Assembly (NCBI GenBank): GCA_037974335.1
Contig: CM075760.1
Location: forward strand, 53,403,890 to 53,467,889
DNA: 64,000 nucleotides
Direction of reading: 5' to 3'
Origin: Prionace glauca
Taxonomy: Eukaryota > Chordata > Chondrichthyes > Carcharhiniformes > Carcharhinidae
The number at the start of each line of letters is the position of its first letter. Within the stretch, counting starts at the first letter, position 1. The position numbers were made by a program, and so were the translations under genes. A model generated the notes under the pieces. That model saw only the letters and a list, made by a program, of their open reading frames with translations. It was not told where the DNA came from and did not search any database. Positions 53,780 to 64,000 of this stretch are shown here, in pieces.

Positions 53780-54340
53780 TGAGACAGAGAAAAGGAGCTG
53801 TGAGTGAGAGAGGAGAGTGATTTTGTCTGGATGGGCAAATGTGAGAGATGGAGAGAGATTCTGTGTCTGGGTATATATCCAAGAGAGAAAGAGAGAAGGA
53901 GGGAGGAGAGTGTGTAAACGTGTGAGAAAAAAGGTACGTTCTGTGGAAGTCTTTGAGATAGAGCGTCACTTCAGAGTTTGGGGGCTCCAGCGTGTGACTG
54001 ATCTTGTGTGTCTACACTTTGCAAAGCGGATGGAGAGCTGTGAGGCTGGCTTGATAATATTGTAGCTGCAATGGAGCATGCGTGAAGATTCAGCAAGCTG
54101 GTGGGTGGGGCATAAATTAACCTATGCATAATAATCGGTTAACGATTGGCTTTGGGAACAAAATTACTTACAGAAAAATTGGCTATAACTTAAACTATGA
54201 GCTCTGATTTTGATTCATAAAACAGGGGAAAGCGCGAACGCAGTCCCCCACTACCATAAATTCTGCAGTCGAGTATCCCGCATTTGGGGACATCGCAGAC
54301 TTCAACACACCCAGAGTGCAATGGGATAGCCTCATCCTGG
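53780..54340. other. GA/TG-rich sequence without recognised gene
   Basis: Simple-sequence flank of the LINE to about 54000, then unassigned sequence. Confidence 0.4.
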
Positions 54341-54351
54341 GAGAACAACCT

Positions 54352-54685
54352 TTTTTTTTTTTTACCCCTTTATTCCAATCTAATCAAGTCAAATTAAACC
54401 CAATTCAGAGTCCCAACAAGTTGGGACATTCCCGATCCAAGCTGACAAGACAGGTCTCCTGTCTTGGGCTTGATCTACATGATCCAAGCTGACTGGAGTA
54501 GGTGTAGCTCCTCCTCCAGGGCTTGATCCAATTTGCATCTTAGCCAAAAGGCCGAGATGCCGGTTTAAAAAATTGCTTCAAATGAAGCTGAATTGCAACC
54601 TAATGACTTCAATCAAGTGCAGCATGTTGACCCTACACTTGATCAACACTAACAGACTACACTTGATCTTAGCCAAAAGGCCGAG
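54352..54685 (-). mobile_element. SINE-like retroposon with U2 snRNA head
   Basis: On the minus strand the element starts CTCGGCCTTTTGGCTAAGAT then CAAGTGTAGT, the 5' end of U2 snRNA from about nucleotide 9. It then departs from U2 and ends in a 13-base poly(A) (plus-strand T run, 54351-54363). A second U2 head block (tctcggccttttggctaaga) lies inside at 54535-54556. Both ends are flanked by ACAACCT (54345-54351 and 54686-54692), a target-site duplication. Confidence 0.85.
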
Positions 54686-55164
54686 ACAACCTGCCTGATC
54701 ATTGACTCTCCCCTGCCAGGTAAGTATGTTCATTTACTGTCACATATTGTCACTCCACATCAAGCACTACCCCTTACAGTCACAGAGACACAACTTTCAC
54801 TCATAATATCGTCCTGTTCAGATTTCTTTGCACTGGAACAGCTTAATTCTTCCCAGTAGTGGCAGTGACATGTTGGACTGTGTCACTTGAGGAAAGGCTA
54901 CATTGATATAGACTGCCGTGCTTATTTGCATATTGCCCATAAAAGGACACATTATTCCGGCAGGCTCGAAAGGCCTCGAATGGCCTCCTCCTGATCCTAT
55001 TTTCTGTGTTTTCTGAAAGTGAATGAACCGCCCTCCCGCAATACGGAAACAGTCCAACCGATTCACTGCCGCCTCATCTCTAAGGCTGACTCCTCACACT
55101 ACTGACCAGGTAAAGGGCCAGAAAAATCTCAATCTGCTCTTACATTTTTTAAAATATTGTTACA

Positions 55165-55730
55165 GATCAGTTATGTTCCCTTGGGGAAAAGAAGTTACGA
55201 GGAGATTTGATAGAGATGGTCAAAATCATGAGGGGGCTGGACAGAATAGCTGGGGCTAAACTGTTTCCTCTTGTAAAAGGATCAAGTGGGAAACAGATTT
55301 AAAATAATTTCCACAAGAAGCACATGCGATGCAAGAAAAAAAATTTATACACAGCGAGTGGTTCGGGTTTGGAACGCACAATCTGGAAATATGGTGGAGG
55401 CAGATTGAATCGAGGCATTCAAGAGGGCACTAAATTACTACTTGAATATGCAGAGCTACGGGGAAAAGGAAGGGAAATGGCACTAAGCCATGATGCTGGT
55501 TTGAAGAACAGGTGCAGACATGGTGGGCCAAATGGCCTTGCTCTGAATCATAACAATTCTGTGACTCTGACTCAATCTGACAGTAATAAGTTTTTAATTA
55601 GCAGGGAAATTAATGGTAACAGAGATAAGGCAGGAAAGTGGACTTAGTGAGTGTTAGATCAGCCATGATCTCAGAGCAGGCTCGGAGGGCCGAATGGTCT
55701 CCTCCTGTTCCTACTCCTTATGTCCCATGG
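55165..55730 (+). mobile_element. LINE 3' end, decayed
   Basis: gaggagatttgatagagatg and later gggccaaatggccttgctct tail. A second tail copy closes at 55720. Confidence 0.75.
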
Positions 55731-55884
55731 TTAAAGTTTAACTCTGATTCTCTCTACAGATGCTGACAGCCCAGATGAATGTTTCCAGTTCTTTCTGTAT
55801 TTATTTTAGATCTACCTGTAATGGGGGAAAACACTATTTACTATGAAGATAAAATAAACCTCCTTCATCAGCTTTTGTGAATCC

Positions 55885-56250
55885 CTGCAGTGCAGCAGGA
55901 GTCCATTCAAGCCATCAAGTCTGCACCATCTCTCTGGTAGAGTTTCTTATTCTCTCTCCCCATAATCCCACACCATTAAGAACATAAGAAATAGGAGCAG
56001 GAGTAGGCCATTACCGCAGCTAATTCCCCAAACCCACACATCTTGGGACAGTAAGGGATAATTTAACATCACCTATCTTCTTAACCAGGAGATCTTTGGA
56101 TAGTGGAAGGAAACTAGGGCACCTGAAGGAAAACCACATAGATACGGGGAGGACATGCAAACTCCACATAAACAATCACCCAAGGCTGGAATTGAACCCG
56201 GGTCCCTCGCACTGTAAGGCATCAACGCTGACCTCTGTACCACTGCTTTA
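55885..56250 (-). mobile_element. V-SINE interrupted by a 35-bp LINE tail
   Basis: The inverted V-SINE runs from tgcagcaggagtccattcaa to the head near 56250. At 55977-56012 it is broken by the young LINE tail (agaacataagaaataggagc then aggagtaggcc) only. Confidence 0.8.
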
Positions 56251-56508
56251 CATTGGGAATAGGGGAACAAATGGTAGAATGTATTGTGCTGAGGAAAACT
56301 ACCGCTGTTAGACCATAATCTGGAACAAGATATTTTGATTTGCTGTCAGAAAACAGCAGACTGATCGAAGAGCTAGTAAACTGTTAGTACATAGGGACTT
56401 TGAGGAAGTTAATTCAATCACAAAGTGACGCCTCTTCTGAAGCACAGCACACCCCGTATTCAGCAAAAATCAAATAATCTGAAGCACAAGTTATTCAGCA
56501 TGTGATCA

Positions 56509-56838
56509 TAAGATCCGTACAGTACAGAGGGAGGTGATTCTGCCCATCAGGTATGCACCAACTCATGAACAGAGCATCCCACCCAGATCCTAGTCTCTCA
56601 AATCCACTTATTTTCCCCATTAATCTCCGTAAATTTCACATCTTGGGGGACAATTTAGCAAGACCAATAACCCTAATTTGCATGTATTTGGGATGTGGGC
56701 GGAAACCCAAGCGCTCGGAGAACACACAGGTAGACACAGAGAGAACATGTGAACTCCAGGCAGACAATCACCCAAGGCCAGAATTGTAACCCGGCCCCTG
56801 CCATTTAAGGTGGCCGTGCTAACCAATGTGCCACCACG
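56509..56838 (-). mobile_element. V-SINE
   Basis: Inverted full-length copy from cagtacagagggaggtgatt to the head complement gctaaccaatgtgccaccac. Confidence 0.85.
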
Positions 56839-56859
56839 GCAGTAGATGTAGTTGTTGTC

Positions 56860-57070
56860 TCCAAAACCAGGACCAATAGAATCCGCCCCCCACCACGAAC
56901 CCCACCCCACTCCTCCACCTGTCTTATGTGATAAATGAATGCAGTGTGATTGAATGTTGATGTTTAAAATTTAAAGCATTAGTTTTCTGCTGTAAGCACT
57001 GTCTGAGGCAACGAAAATCGCTCAGCTATTGTCCTTGATGGTCTAGGATACCTACATCGTCTTCTTGAAA
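56860..57070. other. no recognised feature
   Basis: Short unassigned spacer. Confidence 0.3.
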
Positions 57071-57079
57071 CATGTACTT

Positions 57080-57436
57080 TGTGTCAGGCTGGGGTTACCG
57101 CACCTCCGCCCCCATTTTCTATCCCAATCCCAGGGGTTTGGAGACTGGGCTCCGGATGAGTAATGGCAGCTGCGACTCCCACAATCCCCGGCGCGAGGGA
57201 AACCGCTCTATCCGCCGCACGGGCTGGAGGCCCGGGACTGCACGTCCAAGGGAGATGTGAAGCTGCGCATGTGCGAGAGAGATCCCACCCCCTGAACATC
57301 ATGCTGAGGTGTTGACCAATAGGAAGAGTTGGAGGACCGGAAGGACTCAGGTCTTCCAGGCAATCAGAGCGCGGACTTTGTGTGAATGACGATTGAGCTT
57401 CAGACAGACTCAAATTTCGTCCTGTCTCCAATATCT
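57080..57436 (+). promoter_or_regulatory. ZNF-E promoter and first exon
   Basis: Mirror image of 51830-52140. gagtaatggcagctgcgact, ctgcgcatgtgcgaga, gttgaccaataggaagagtt, then exon 1 ending ctccaatatct|GTGAGTAAAAC (GT at 57437). Confidence 0.8.
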
Positions 57437-57592
57437 GTGAGTAAAACACTTTCTTTTCTCCCCCTTCCCATTTCTTTTCTCATTCTGGGGGAAACTGGGG
57501 ACTTGCAGCAACTGATGAGAAAGGAAGTGAATCCAGTCTGTACATTCCACACATTGTCAGTCCAGTCAGATAGACAGATATCTGTCTGGCAG

Positions 57593-58020
57593 CCTGCATG
57601 GAGATTTTCAGCTCTGTGTCCAGGACAGGAAGCAGTGAGCATGAATCTGTCAATCAGTATCTTCAGAAGAACTGGGAGGATGGATGTTAGATACAGCAGA
57701 GTGAGAATGGGGGAGAGTGTGTGGGATGGAGATTCCTGCCTGGAGATTTTCAGCTCTGTGTCCAGGACAGGAAGCAGTGAGCATGAATCTGTCAATCAGT
57801 ATCTTCAGAAGAACTGGGAGGATGGATGTTAGATACAGCAGAGTGAGAATGGAGGGAGAGTGTGTGGGATGGAGATTCCTGCCTGGAGATTTTCAGCTCT
57901 GTGTCCAGGACAGGAAGCAGTGAGCATGAATCTGTCAATCAGTATCTTCAGAAGAACTGGGAGAATGGATATTAGATACAGCAGAGTGAGAATGGAGGGA
58001 GAGTGTGTGGGATGGAGATT
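57593..58020 (+). repeat. 143-bp tandem triplication in the ZNF-E intron
   Basis: Three copies of the conserved intron block start at 57593, 57735 and 57878 (period 142-143). Each carries gtgtccaggacaggaagcag, gtcaatcagtatcttcagaa and gatacagcagagtgagaatg. Confidence 0.95.
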
Positions 58021-58127
58021 CACAGCTTTAGGGGAAGGAGGGAGGAAAGAATGTTCCATAGAAACTAGAATTGTCTGTTCTGCATTTCTATCTTGTACTG
58101 AGAATGACTTTTTAAAATTGTTTATAG

Positions 58128-59420
58128 GATATCAGAACGGGAGGAATCAGAGGCAGATATCTCAAAATCACTTCTGGATCTGGGACCATTCCTTGGGACC
58201 TGAATATCATTGGCCTTGAAACATTGGTGAAACATTTGTCTCCTTATTTGTTTCAGAAGACTTTAAACTCAGCGTGTGTTTAAAAGCACCGACAAACACG
58301 CACACTCCAGTGAGAGTGTTCCAGTGCCCTGACTGTGGAAGGAGTTTTAACCAGTTACTCAGCCTGAAAAAATATCACAGCATTCACAGCGGGGAGTGAC
58401 TGTGCGTGGATGAAGTTTTAACTGACAGAAATCCTGGAATGTCGCAAGGCAGCAACGCCATGGAGAACTCGTGGATATGTGGTACCTGTGGGAAGGGATT
58501 CATATCCCATCTGTGCTGAAAACTCAACAATGCAGTCAGACTGGGAAAAGGCCATTCAGCTGCTCTGTGTGAGAGAAGGAATTCACTGAGTCATCCAGCC
58601 TGAAGACACACCAGCAAGTTCACACCAGGGAAAAGCTATTCACCTGCATGGTTTGTGGGAAGGGATTTGCTCAATTATCCAGCCTGCTCAGGGACAACAT
58701 CACTCACACCAATGAGAGACCCTTTAAATGGTCTAACTGCGGGAGCAGCTTCTAAAGCTCTCGAGAACTGATTTCCCACCAGCGCACTCACACTGAGGAG
58801 AAACCATTCAGCTCCTGTCACTGCGCAAAGAGGTTTAGAAGGTCATCCAGCCTTCAGGTACACCAGCAGGTTCATACTGGGGAGAGGCCATCACCTGCTC
58901 TGTGTGTGGGAAGGGATTCACTCAATTATCCAACCTGCTGGGACTTCACAATGGAGAGAGACACTTTACCTGCACTGAATGTGTGAAGGAGTTCAGTACT
59001 GTCTCCCAACTGACGACACACCAGCAAGTTCATACTGAGGAAAGGTCCTTCACCTGCTCTGTGTGTGCGAAGGGATTTGCTCTGTTATTCCACCTCTTGA
59101 AACACAACGTCACTCACAACAATGAGAGACCCTTTAAATGTTCTGACTGTGGGAGCGGATTCAAATCCATTCAGCTACTGATGGTCCACCAGCTCATTCA
59201 CACAGCGGGGAGACCGTTCAGCTGCTGTTAATGTGTGAAGAGGTTTAATTCTTCATCCAGCCTGTGGACACACCAAGTGAGTTCACATTGGGGAGAGGCC
59301 ATTCACTTGCTGTGTATGTGGGAAGGTATTCACTCAGTTAATCAATCTTCAGACACACCAGTGAGTTCACAAGTGATGAGAGGGATTGGATTCTGCTTTA
59401 TTGCTGCTGTTAACCACATC
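58128..59420 (+). pseudogene. ZNF-E: C2H2 zinc-finger pseudogene
   Basis: Exon opens after tttatag|GAT (58126-58127). The expected ATG (MENSWIC, 58459) leads into finger 1, which is frameshifted by a one-base loss and stops at 58518. Further stops interrupt later fingers: TGA in a linker near 58570, TAA in GSSF* near 58756, and TAA at 59229. About nine finger relics can be traced. The longest clean stretch is 58902-59231 with FSTVSQLTTHQQVH and FALLFHLLKHNVTH. Linkers (TNERPFKW, TEERSFTC) match ZNF-B and ZNF-D. Confidence 0.88.
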
Positions 59421-59439
59421 CTAGACTGAACCATGTTCA

Positions 59440-59645
59440 TTCTGATAGTTGGTGAAGTCAGAGGGTCAGAGGGTTTCTTTCTGCTGGTGTCACAACTTTG
59501 CTTCCAGTGGGCTAATGCTCTTTGAGCCTGGGACAGCACATTTCACTGAAATGATCCACAAAAGCTGATAAAGGACATTTATCTTTTCCTGGATATTAAA
59601 TCGTGCTTTTCCTACCAATACAGCTGAATCTAAAATAAATGGAAA
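59440..59645 (+). other. ZNF-E 3' UTR remnant
   Basis: cagtgggctaatgctctttg, atgatccacaaaagctgata and AATAAA at 59634-59639. Confidence 0.75.
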
Positions 59646-59649
59646 ATGC

Positions 59650-60150
59650 AGCCTGCTGGCTAACTGCTGAACATCCACAAGGCATGATGGGAAAAGTAGC
59701 CAATCCTACACAAGCACGGGGGCTGTGAAAACAGCTGTAGTTACTGAAGCAGCTGTTGAGTGAGCAGTGTGTGGTAAGATGTACTCAGTGTGAAATTGCT
59801 GCAGCTGTGAAGATTGCTCAGCAAGACAGATAAGAGGAACAAAGAAAGCAGATGTGTCCTGTGTTTGCAACTGGGATTAGCAAACTGATAATTTTCCCAG
59901 TGTAGATGGAGAAAGAATGACTTCAACAATAAGAATGACAACAGTGGCTATCAAATGGCTTCTCTGGCTGAGAGGTAAACATGCTGGGATTTTTGGTCAA
60001 CTTCTAGTTAAAACTAAATGCAAGCCGGACAGTAACTCTGTTAGAATTCTGATCTGGAAACAATGGCCTGAAGCCTGTGTTGACCAAATGAGGGAATTTG
60101 TTTACTTTTGAGAAGTATGGGTGGCATCGAATTTTATTGTCGTTATGTAA
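59650..60150. other. no recognised gene
   Basis: AT-rich sequence with short chance frames. Confidence 0.4.
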
Positions 60151-60154
60151 GAGA

Positions 60155-61060
60155 CATGTTATCTGATTTTGATTTATTATTGTCGCATGTATTAACGTAC
60201 AATGAAAAGTATTGTTTTTTGCATGCTATACAGACAAAAAATACCGTTTATAGAGAAGGAAACAAGAGAGTGCAGAATGTAGTGTTATAGTCATAGCTCG
60301 AGTATAGAGAAAGATCAACTTAATGCAAAGTAAGTCCATTCAAAGGTCTGACAGCAGCAGGGAATCGTTTGGTATGTGACCTCATACTTTTGTAACTTGT
60401 TCCCAATGGAAGAAGTTGGAAGAATGTCTGGGGTTCTTAATTATGCTGGCTGCTTTGCTGAGGCAGCGGGAAGTGTAGACAGAGTCAATGGATGGGAGAC
60501 TGGTTTGCGTAATGGATTAGGCTATATTTGCAACCTTTTGTAGTTCCTTGCAGTTTTGGGCAGAGCAGGAGCCCATACCAAGCTGTGAGACAACCAGAAA
60601 GAATGCTTTCTATGGTGCATCTGTAAAAGTTGGTGAGAGTCGTTGCTGATGTGCCAAATTTCCTCAGTCTTCGGAAAAATAGAGGCATTAGTGGGTTTTC
60701 TTAAGTACAGTGTCAGCATGAGGGGACCAGGACAAGTTGTTGGTGATCTGGACATCTAAAAACTTGAAGCTCTTGACCCTTTCTAATTTGTCCCCATCAA
60801 TGTAGATAGGGGTATGTTCTCCTTTACGCTTCCTGAAGTCGATGACAATCTTCTTCATTTTGTTGACTTTGAGGGAAAAATTATTGTTGCCACACCAGTT
60901 CACCAGATTCTCTCTCTCATTCCTGTGTCTCATCATTGTTTGAGATCCAATCCACTAGTGTGTAGTCAGCAAACTTGAAAATGGAATTGGAGGGGAATTT
61001 GGCCACACAGTCATAGGCGTACAAGGAGCATAGTCGGGGCTGAAGACACAGCATAATGGT
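60155..61060 (-). mobile_element. L2-like LINE, RT C-terminal half and tail
   Basis: Minus-strand frames read ENLVNWCGNNNFSLKVNKMK, VKSFKFLDVQITNNLSW and LTNFYRCTIESILSGCLTAW, the RT thumb region of L2-type elements. The tail gatttattattgtcgcatgt lies at 60165. Frame breaks are present, so it is inactive. Confidence 0.85.
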
Positions 61061-61369
61061 ATTGTTCATAAGTAATTTCATTGGCTATTCGAACCGTGTG
61101 ATCAGTTTCTGATTACACAGTTGGATGACAGAGAATCTTCAAAAACCAAGTGAAGCATTTGTAGATAAAATACATTGCAGTCCTTTGTTTAGAGAATAAG
61201 ATTGTAAGAGGCATTCCCTGAAGGAATCTTCAGAGAGAAGATAGATTCTGCATCCGGGATATTCTTAGTCAAAGTTTTCCCTAAATCCAGTCACATCATT
61301 TAAATAATTAAAGTTAATGTTCAGTTAAGAATTAAAGTTCAGTAAAGTTGATGTTTAGTTAAGAGCTAA

Positions 61370-61590
61370 AGTATTTGATTTGATTTATTATTGTCACATT
61401 TATTAGCATACAGTGAAAGGTATTGTTTCTTGCACGCTATACAGTCAGAGCATACCATTCATAGAGAAGAGAGGAGAGGGTGCAGAATATAGTGTTATAG
61501 TCACAGCTAGGGTGTAGAGAAAGATTGACTTAATAGAAGGTGGGTCCATTCAAAAATCTGATGGCAACAGGGAAGAAGTTCTAGTTCAGT
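61370..61590 (-). mobile_element. L2-like LINE tail
   Basis: tttattattgtcacatttat and cttgcacgctatacagtcag match the tail at 60165 and 27242. Confidence 0.85.
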
Positions 61591-61659
61591 AAAATAATTA
61601 ATGAATTGCAACTGTTTAAGTTTGAGTTGGTACCTGAAGTGTTAAATAAAGAGCAAAAT

Positions 61660-62990
61660 TGTTGGATTAATTAAGAGTGACTCCTGTTCTTGTTTGTCTC
61701 ATTGAACTGGAATGCTTGGAATGTGTTTAGATTAATAGCTGAGTAACCGTGTTCTCTGTATAAATAAAGAACAAAGTTTAATAAAACAGCGGCAAACAAA
61801 AGAAAACAGGAACACTGGGACCAGCCTGCCCAAAGCCCACACATGCTCAGAAGGGAGAAAGATTGAGAAGAACACTCTGTAACACCTCTCCTCCCCTTAA
61901 ATTTCAATTCCCCCATCCGGACAGAAATACAACAAAAATGATGTCTTTAACGATACGGAGCCCTGTCAGGAGCTTTGCAGTTCCATTACGATCTGTACAA
62001 TATCACTGGTAAATCTTGTAACGGTGGATCTGGAATGGGAGGTGAAGAGGTAGTTTGAGAATCTGTACATGAATGTTTCTCTTCCACTCCCACAGCAGTC
62101 AACTGGCAAAGCTGGGAACACAGGAATCACTTCCTGGTGAACATCCACAGCAGCATGACCCTCTGCCACGTTCTCAGTAATGGTTATTGACTCTGAAATT
62201 GTTCCTGACTCGGGGTCACACCCCAAGCGAATATGGTCTTGGTGTCTGCGAACAACCCTTCCATTTTACAGTCCCACGACCAAAGATACTGGACCACTTT
62301 GGTTTAAAATTATTCCCAGTACCATCTTTGGTTACACCCAAAGTTTCTGATGTAAACCTGATCACCTGGTTTGAACTGCTTTTCTTTGGCATGGTAGTCA
62401 TGTCCCTCCTTCTGCTTCTCTTGTCTCCTGCTCACTTCTGTTCTGAAATCTGGATGAAGCAGATCCAGATGAGAATTCAGCCTTGTACCTAAGAATTCCA
62501 CAGGAGAGTGTGGATTGTGGTGTGATATGAAACTGAAACAAAAGTCTTGAGAGCTTTGTTTTTAAAGTATTCCCTGCCGTTCTCTTCAATCCCTTCTTCA
62601 GAGTTTGAACAGCTCTTTCTGCTAGACCATTTGTAGCCAGATGAAACAGCACAGTATGCACATGGCGTATACCATTCCTTTACATTATAAACAGTTATAA
62701 ACAGTATTGTTAACTGAAACAAGCAAAACTAGTAACCCAGGGCTAGTGAAAATCTGACAGCTTCTCTATTGCCACAGGAACTGGAATATTCCTCATGATC
62801 TGTGCTTCTAACCATTTCAGATGCACATCTACAACAACCAAACACATGATTCGTGAAAGGTCCCCCAAAGTCCACCTGTAGTCTGGACCATGGCCTATCA
62901 GGCCACTCCCAAGGATGAAGTGGTAATGTACCCAGTGTGCTGAAGGGAATGAACTCAGAAGAATCATTCAACACTCGAGCCTGATTCAAT
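61660..62990 (-). mobile_element. Ty3/Gypsy LTR retrotransposon fossil (integrase end and 3' LTR-like part)
   Basis: The minus strand carries integrase remnants, from the segment before the catalytic core through the core to the C-terminal part, in the order expected of Ty3/Gypsy pol (about 62990-62220). An LTR-like segment with TG start and polyadenylation signal lies at about 61890-61660. The gag, protease and reverse transcriptase parts and the other LTR are not seen. It is broken, with several breaks, and looks old. Confidence 0.75.
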
Positions 62991-63208
62991 CGATAAACAG
63001 TTTATTGAGTTACGCCAGCGGGGAGAAGCTACAGGGACTGACCATGTGCAACTCCACCCAACAAAGAAAAACATCAATTTTTATACAGTTACTCAGCCCA
63101 TCCCAGCTGGACGGAATTCATTCAGAATGGTTATAAATTACATTAATTATATATCGAGCCAATGAAATTAGTATCTGGGCATTATGGGGCTTTGTGATCA
63201 TCTCACAG
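62991..63208. other. unassigned sequence between fossil and LINE
   Basis: No recognised feature. Confidence 0.4.
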
Positions 63209-64000
63209 GAACCGAGTGCAGGGTGTCGAAATTTGCTGATGACACCAAGATTGGGGGAAAGGCAAATTGTGCGGAGGGTGTGGAGAGTCTGCAGAAGGAT
63301 CTAGATAGGCTGGGCGAATGGGCCAGGAAATGGCAAATGGAATTTAATGTTGGCAAGTGTGAGGTGGTCCACTTTGGTAGGAGGAATGGTAGGAAGGACT
63401 ATTACTTACGGGACGAAAAACTGCAGCAGGCGACGGTGCAGAGGGACCTCGGGGTCCTTGTGCATGAGTCGCAAAAACCCAGCTTGCAGGTGCAGCAGGT
63501 GGTCAGGAAGGCGAATGGGATGCTGGCCTTCATAGCGAGGGGGATTGAATATAAAAGTAGGGAGGTCTTGCTACAGCTGTATAGGGCATTGGTGAGGCCG
63601 CAGCTGGAGTACTGTGTGCAGTTTTGGGCGCCGCACCTGCGCAAGGATATTTTGGCCCTGGAGGGAGTGCAGAGGAGGTTTACTCGGCTGATACCGGAGT
63701 TGAGGGGATTGAGCTATGAGGAGAGGCTGAATAAACTAGGCTTGTACTCGTTAGAGTTTAGAAGAATGAGGGGAGATCTCATTGAGACGTATAAGATGAT
63801 GAATGGGATGGATAGGATAGAGGTGGAGAGACTCTTCCCGCTCAAAAAAGACAGTAGGACTAGGGGGCACAGCCTCAAGATAAAGGGGGGGCGGTTTAGA
63901 ACAGAGTTGAGGAGGAACTTCTTCACTCAAAGGGTGGTGAATCTCTGGAATTCTCTGCCCGTTGAAGTGGTGGAGGCTGCCTCGCTAAATATTTTTAAGA
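63209..64000 (+). mobile_element. young CR1/L2-like LINE, cut by the window edge
   Basis: 5'-truncated at nearly the same point as the copy at 52819. RT KFADDTKIGGKANCAEGVES, RPQLEYCVQFWAPHLRKDIL and LRGLSYEERLNKLGLYSLEF are intact. A G run near 63888 (gggggggcgg) may shift the frame. Continues beyond 64000. Confidence 0.93.

Overview
This is vertebrate nuclear DNA, almost certainly from a shark or other elasmobranch. Three things point there: a NAR-type antigen-receptor variable cluster (the family behind IgNAR and NAR-TCR, known only from cartilaginous fish), V-domain SINEs of the elasmobranch HE1 type, and a first exon resembling the GPR139-like receptors expanded in sharks. There are no bacterial features, and genes have introns with GT-AG signals. 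More than half the window is recognisable repeats.

Layout. 1-1.1 kb: LINE tail, then exon 1 of a GPR139-like receptor (minus strand, the rest would lie left of the window). 1.3-6.3 kb: LINE and SINE pieces and two decayed tRNA-like sequences. 6.8-12.7 kb: two NAR V units on the minus strand. The right one (11.33-12.66 kb) is a complete germline cluster: leader, V with a 22/23-spacer RSS, one D flanked by two 12-spacer RSSs, J with a 23-spacer RSS and splice donor. The left one (6.86-7.20 kb) is already joined V-D-J in the germline, but its leader exon is truncated and its leader donor changed. 13-31 kb: a repeat-rich desert with CR1/L2-like LINEs, a Penelope-like element, V-SINEs, several minisatellites, CpG-rich promoter-like islands and orphan pieces of zinc-finger genes.

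32-59.7 kb: a C2H2 zinc-finger cluster built from one ancestral plan. Two head-to-head pairs share a short CRE/CCAAT promoter each: ZNF-A (minus) with ZNF-B (plus) around 35.3-35.7 kb, and ZNF-C (minus) with ZNF-D (plus) around 44.4-45.0 kb. A fifth copy (ZNF-E, 58.1-59.6 kb) is a pseudogene, and orphan promoters lie at 25.2, 51.8-52.1 and possibly 28.1 kb. The fingers sit in one 3' exon that begins at a conserved acceptor and is joined to a short 5' untranslated exon. No KRAB, SCAN or BTB domain is visible, so these look like finger-only DNA-binding proteins. ZNF-A, C and D have all lost their last fingers through stops or frameshifts; ZNF-B has 16 fingers and looks intact.

48.3-64 kb: further LINEs, a U2-snRNA-headed SINE-like retroposon with target-site duplication (54.35-54.69 kb), an L2-like LINE (60.2-61.1 kb), a broken Ty3/Gypsy fossil (61.7-63.0 kb) and a young LINE cut by the window edge. 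The best candidate for something new is the NAR locus: a single-D germline cluster beside its germline-joined sister, both with Phe in place of the framework-2 Trp.
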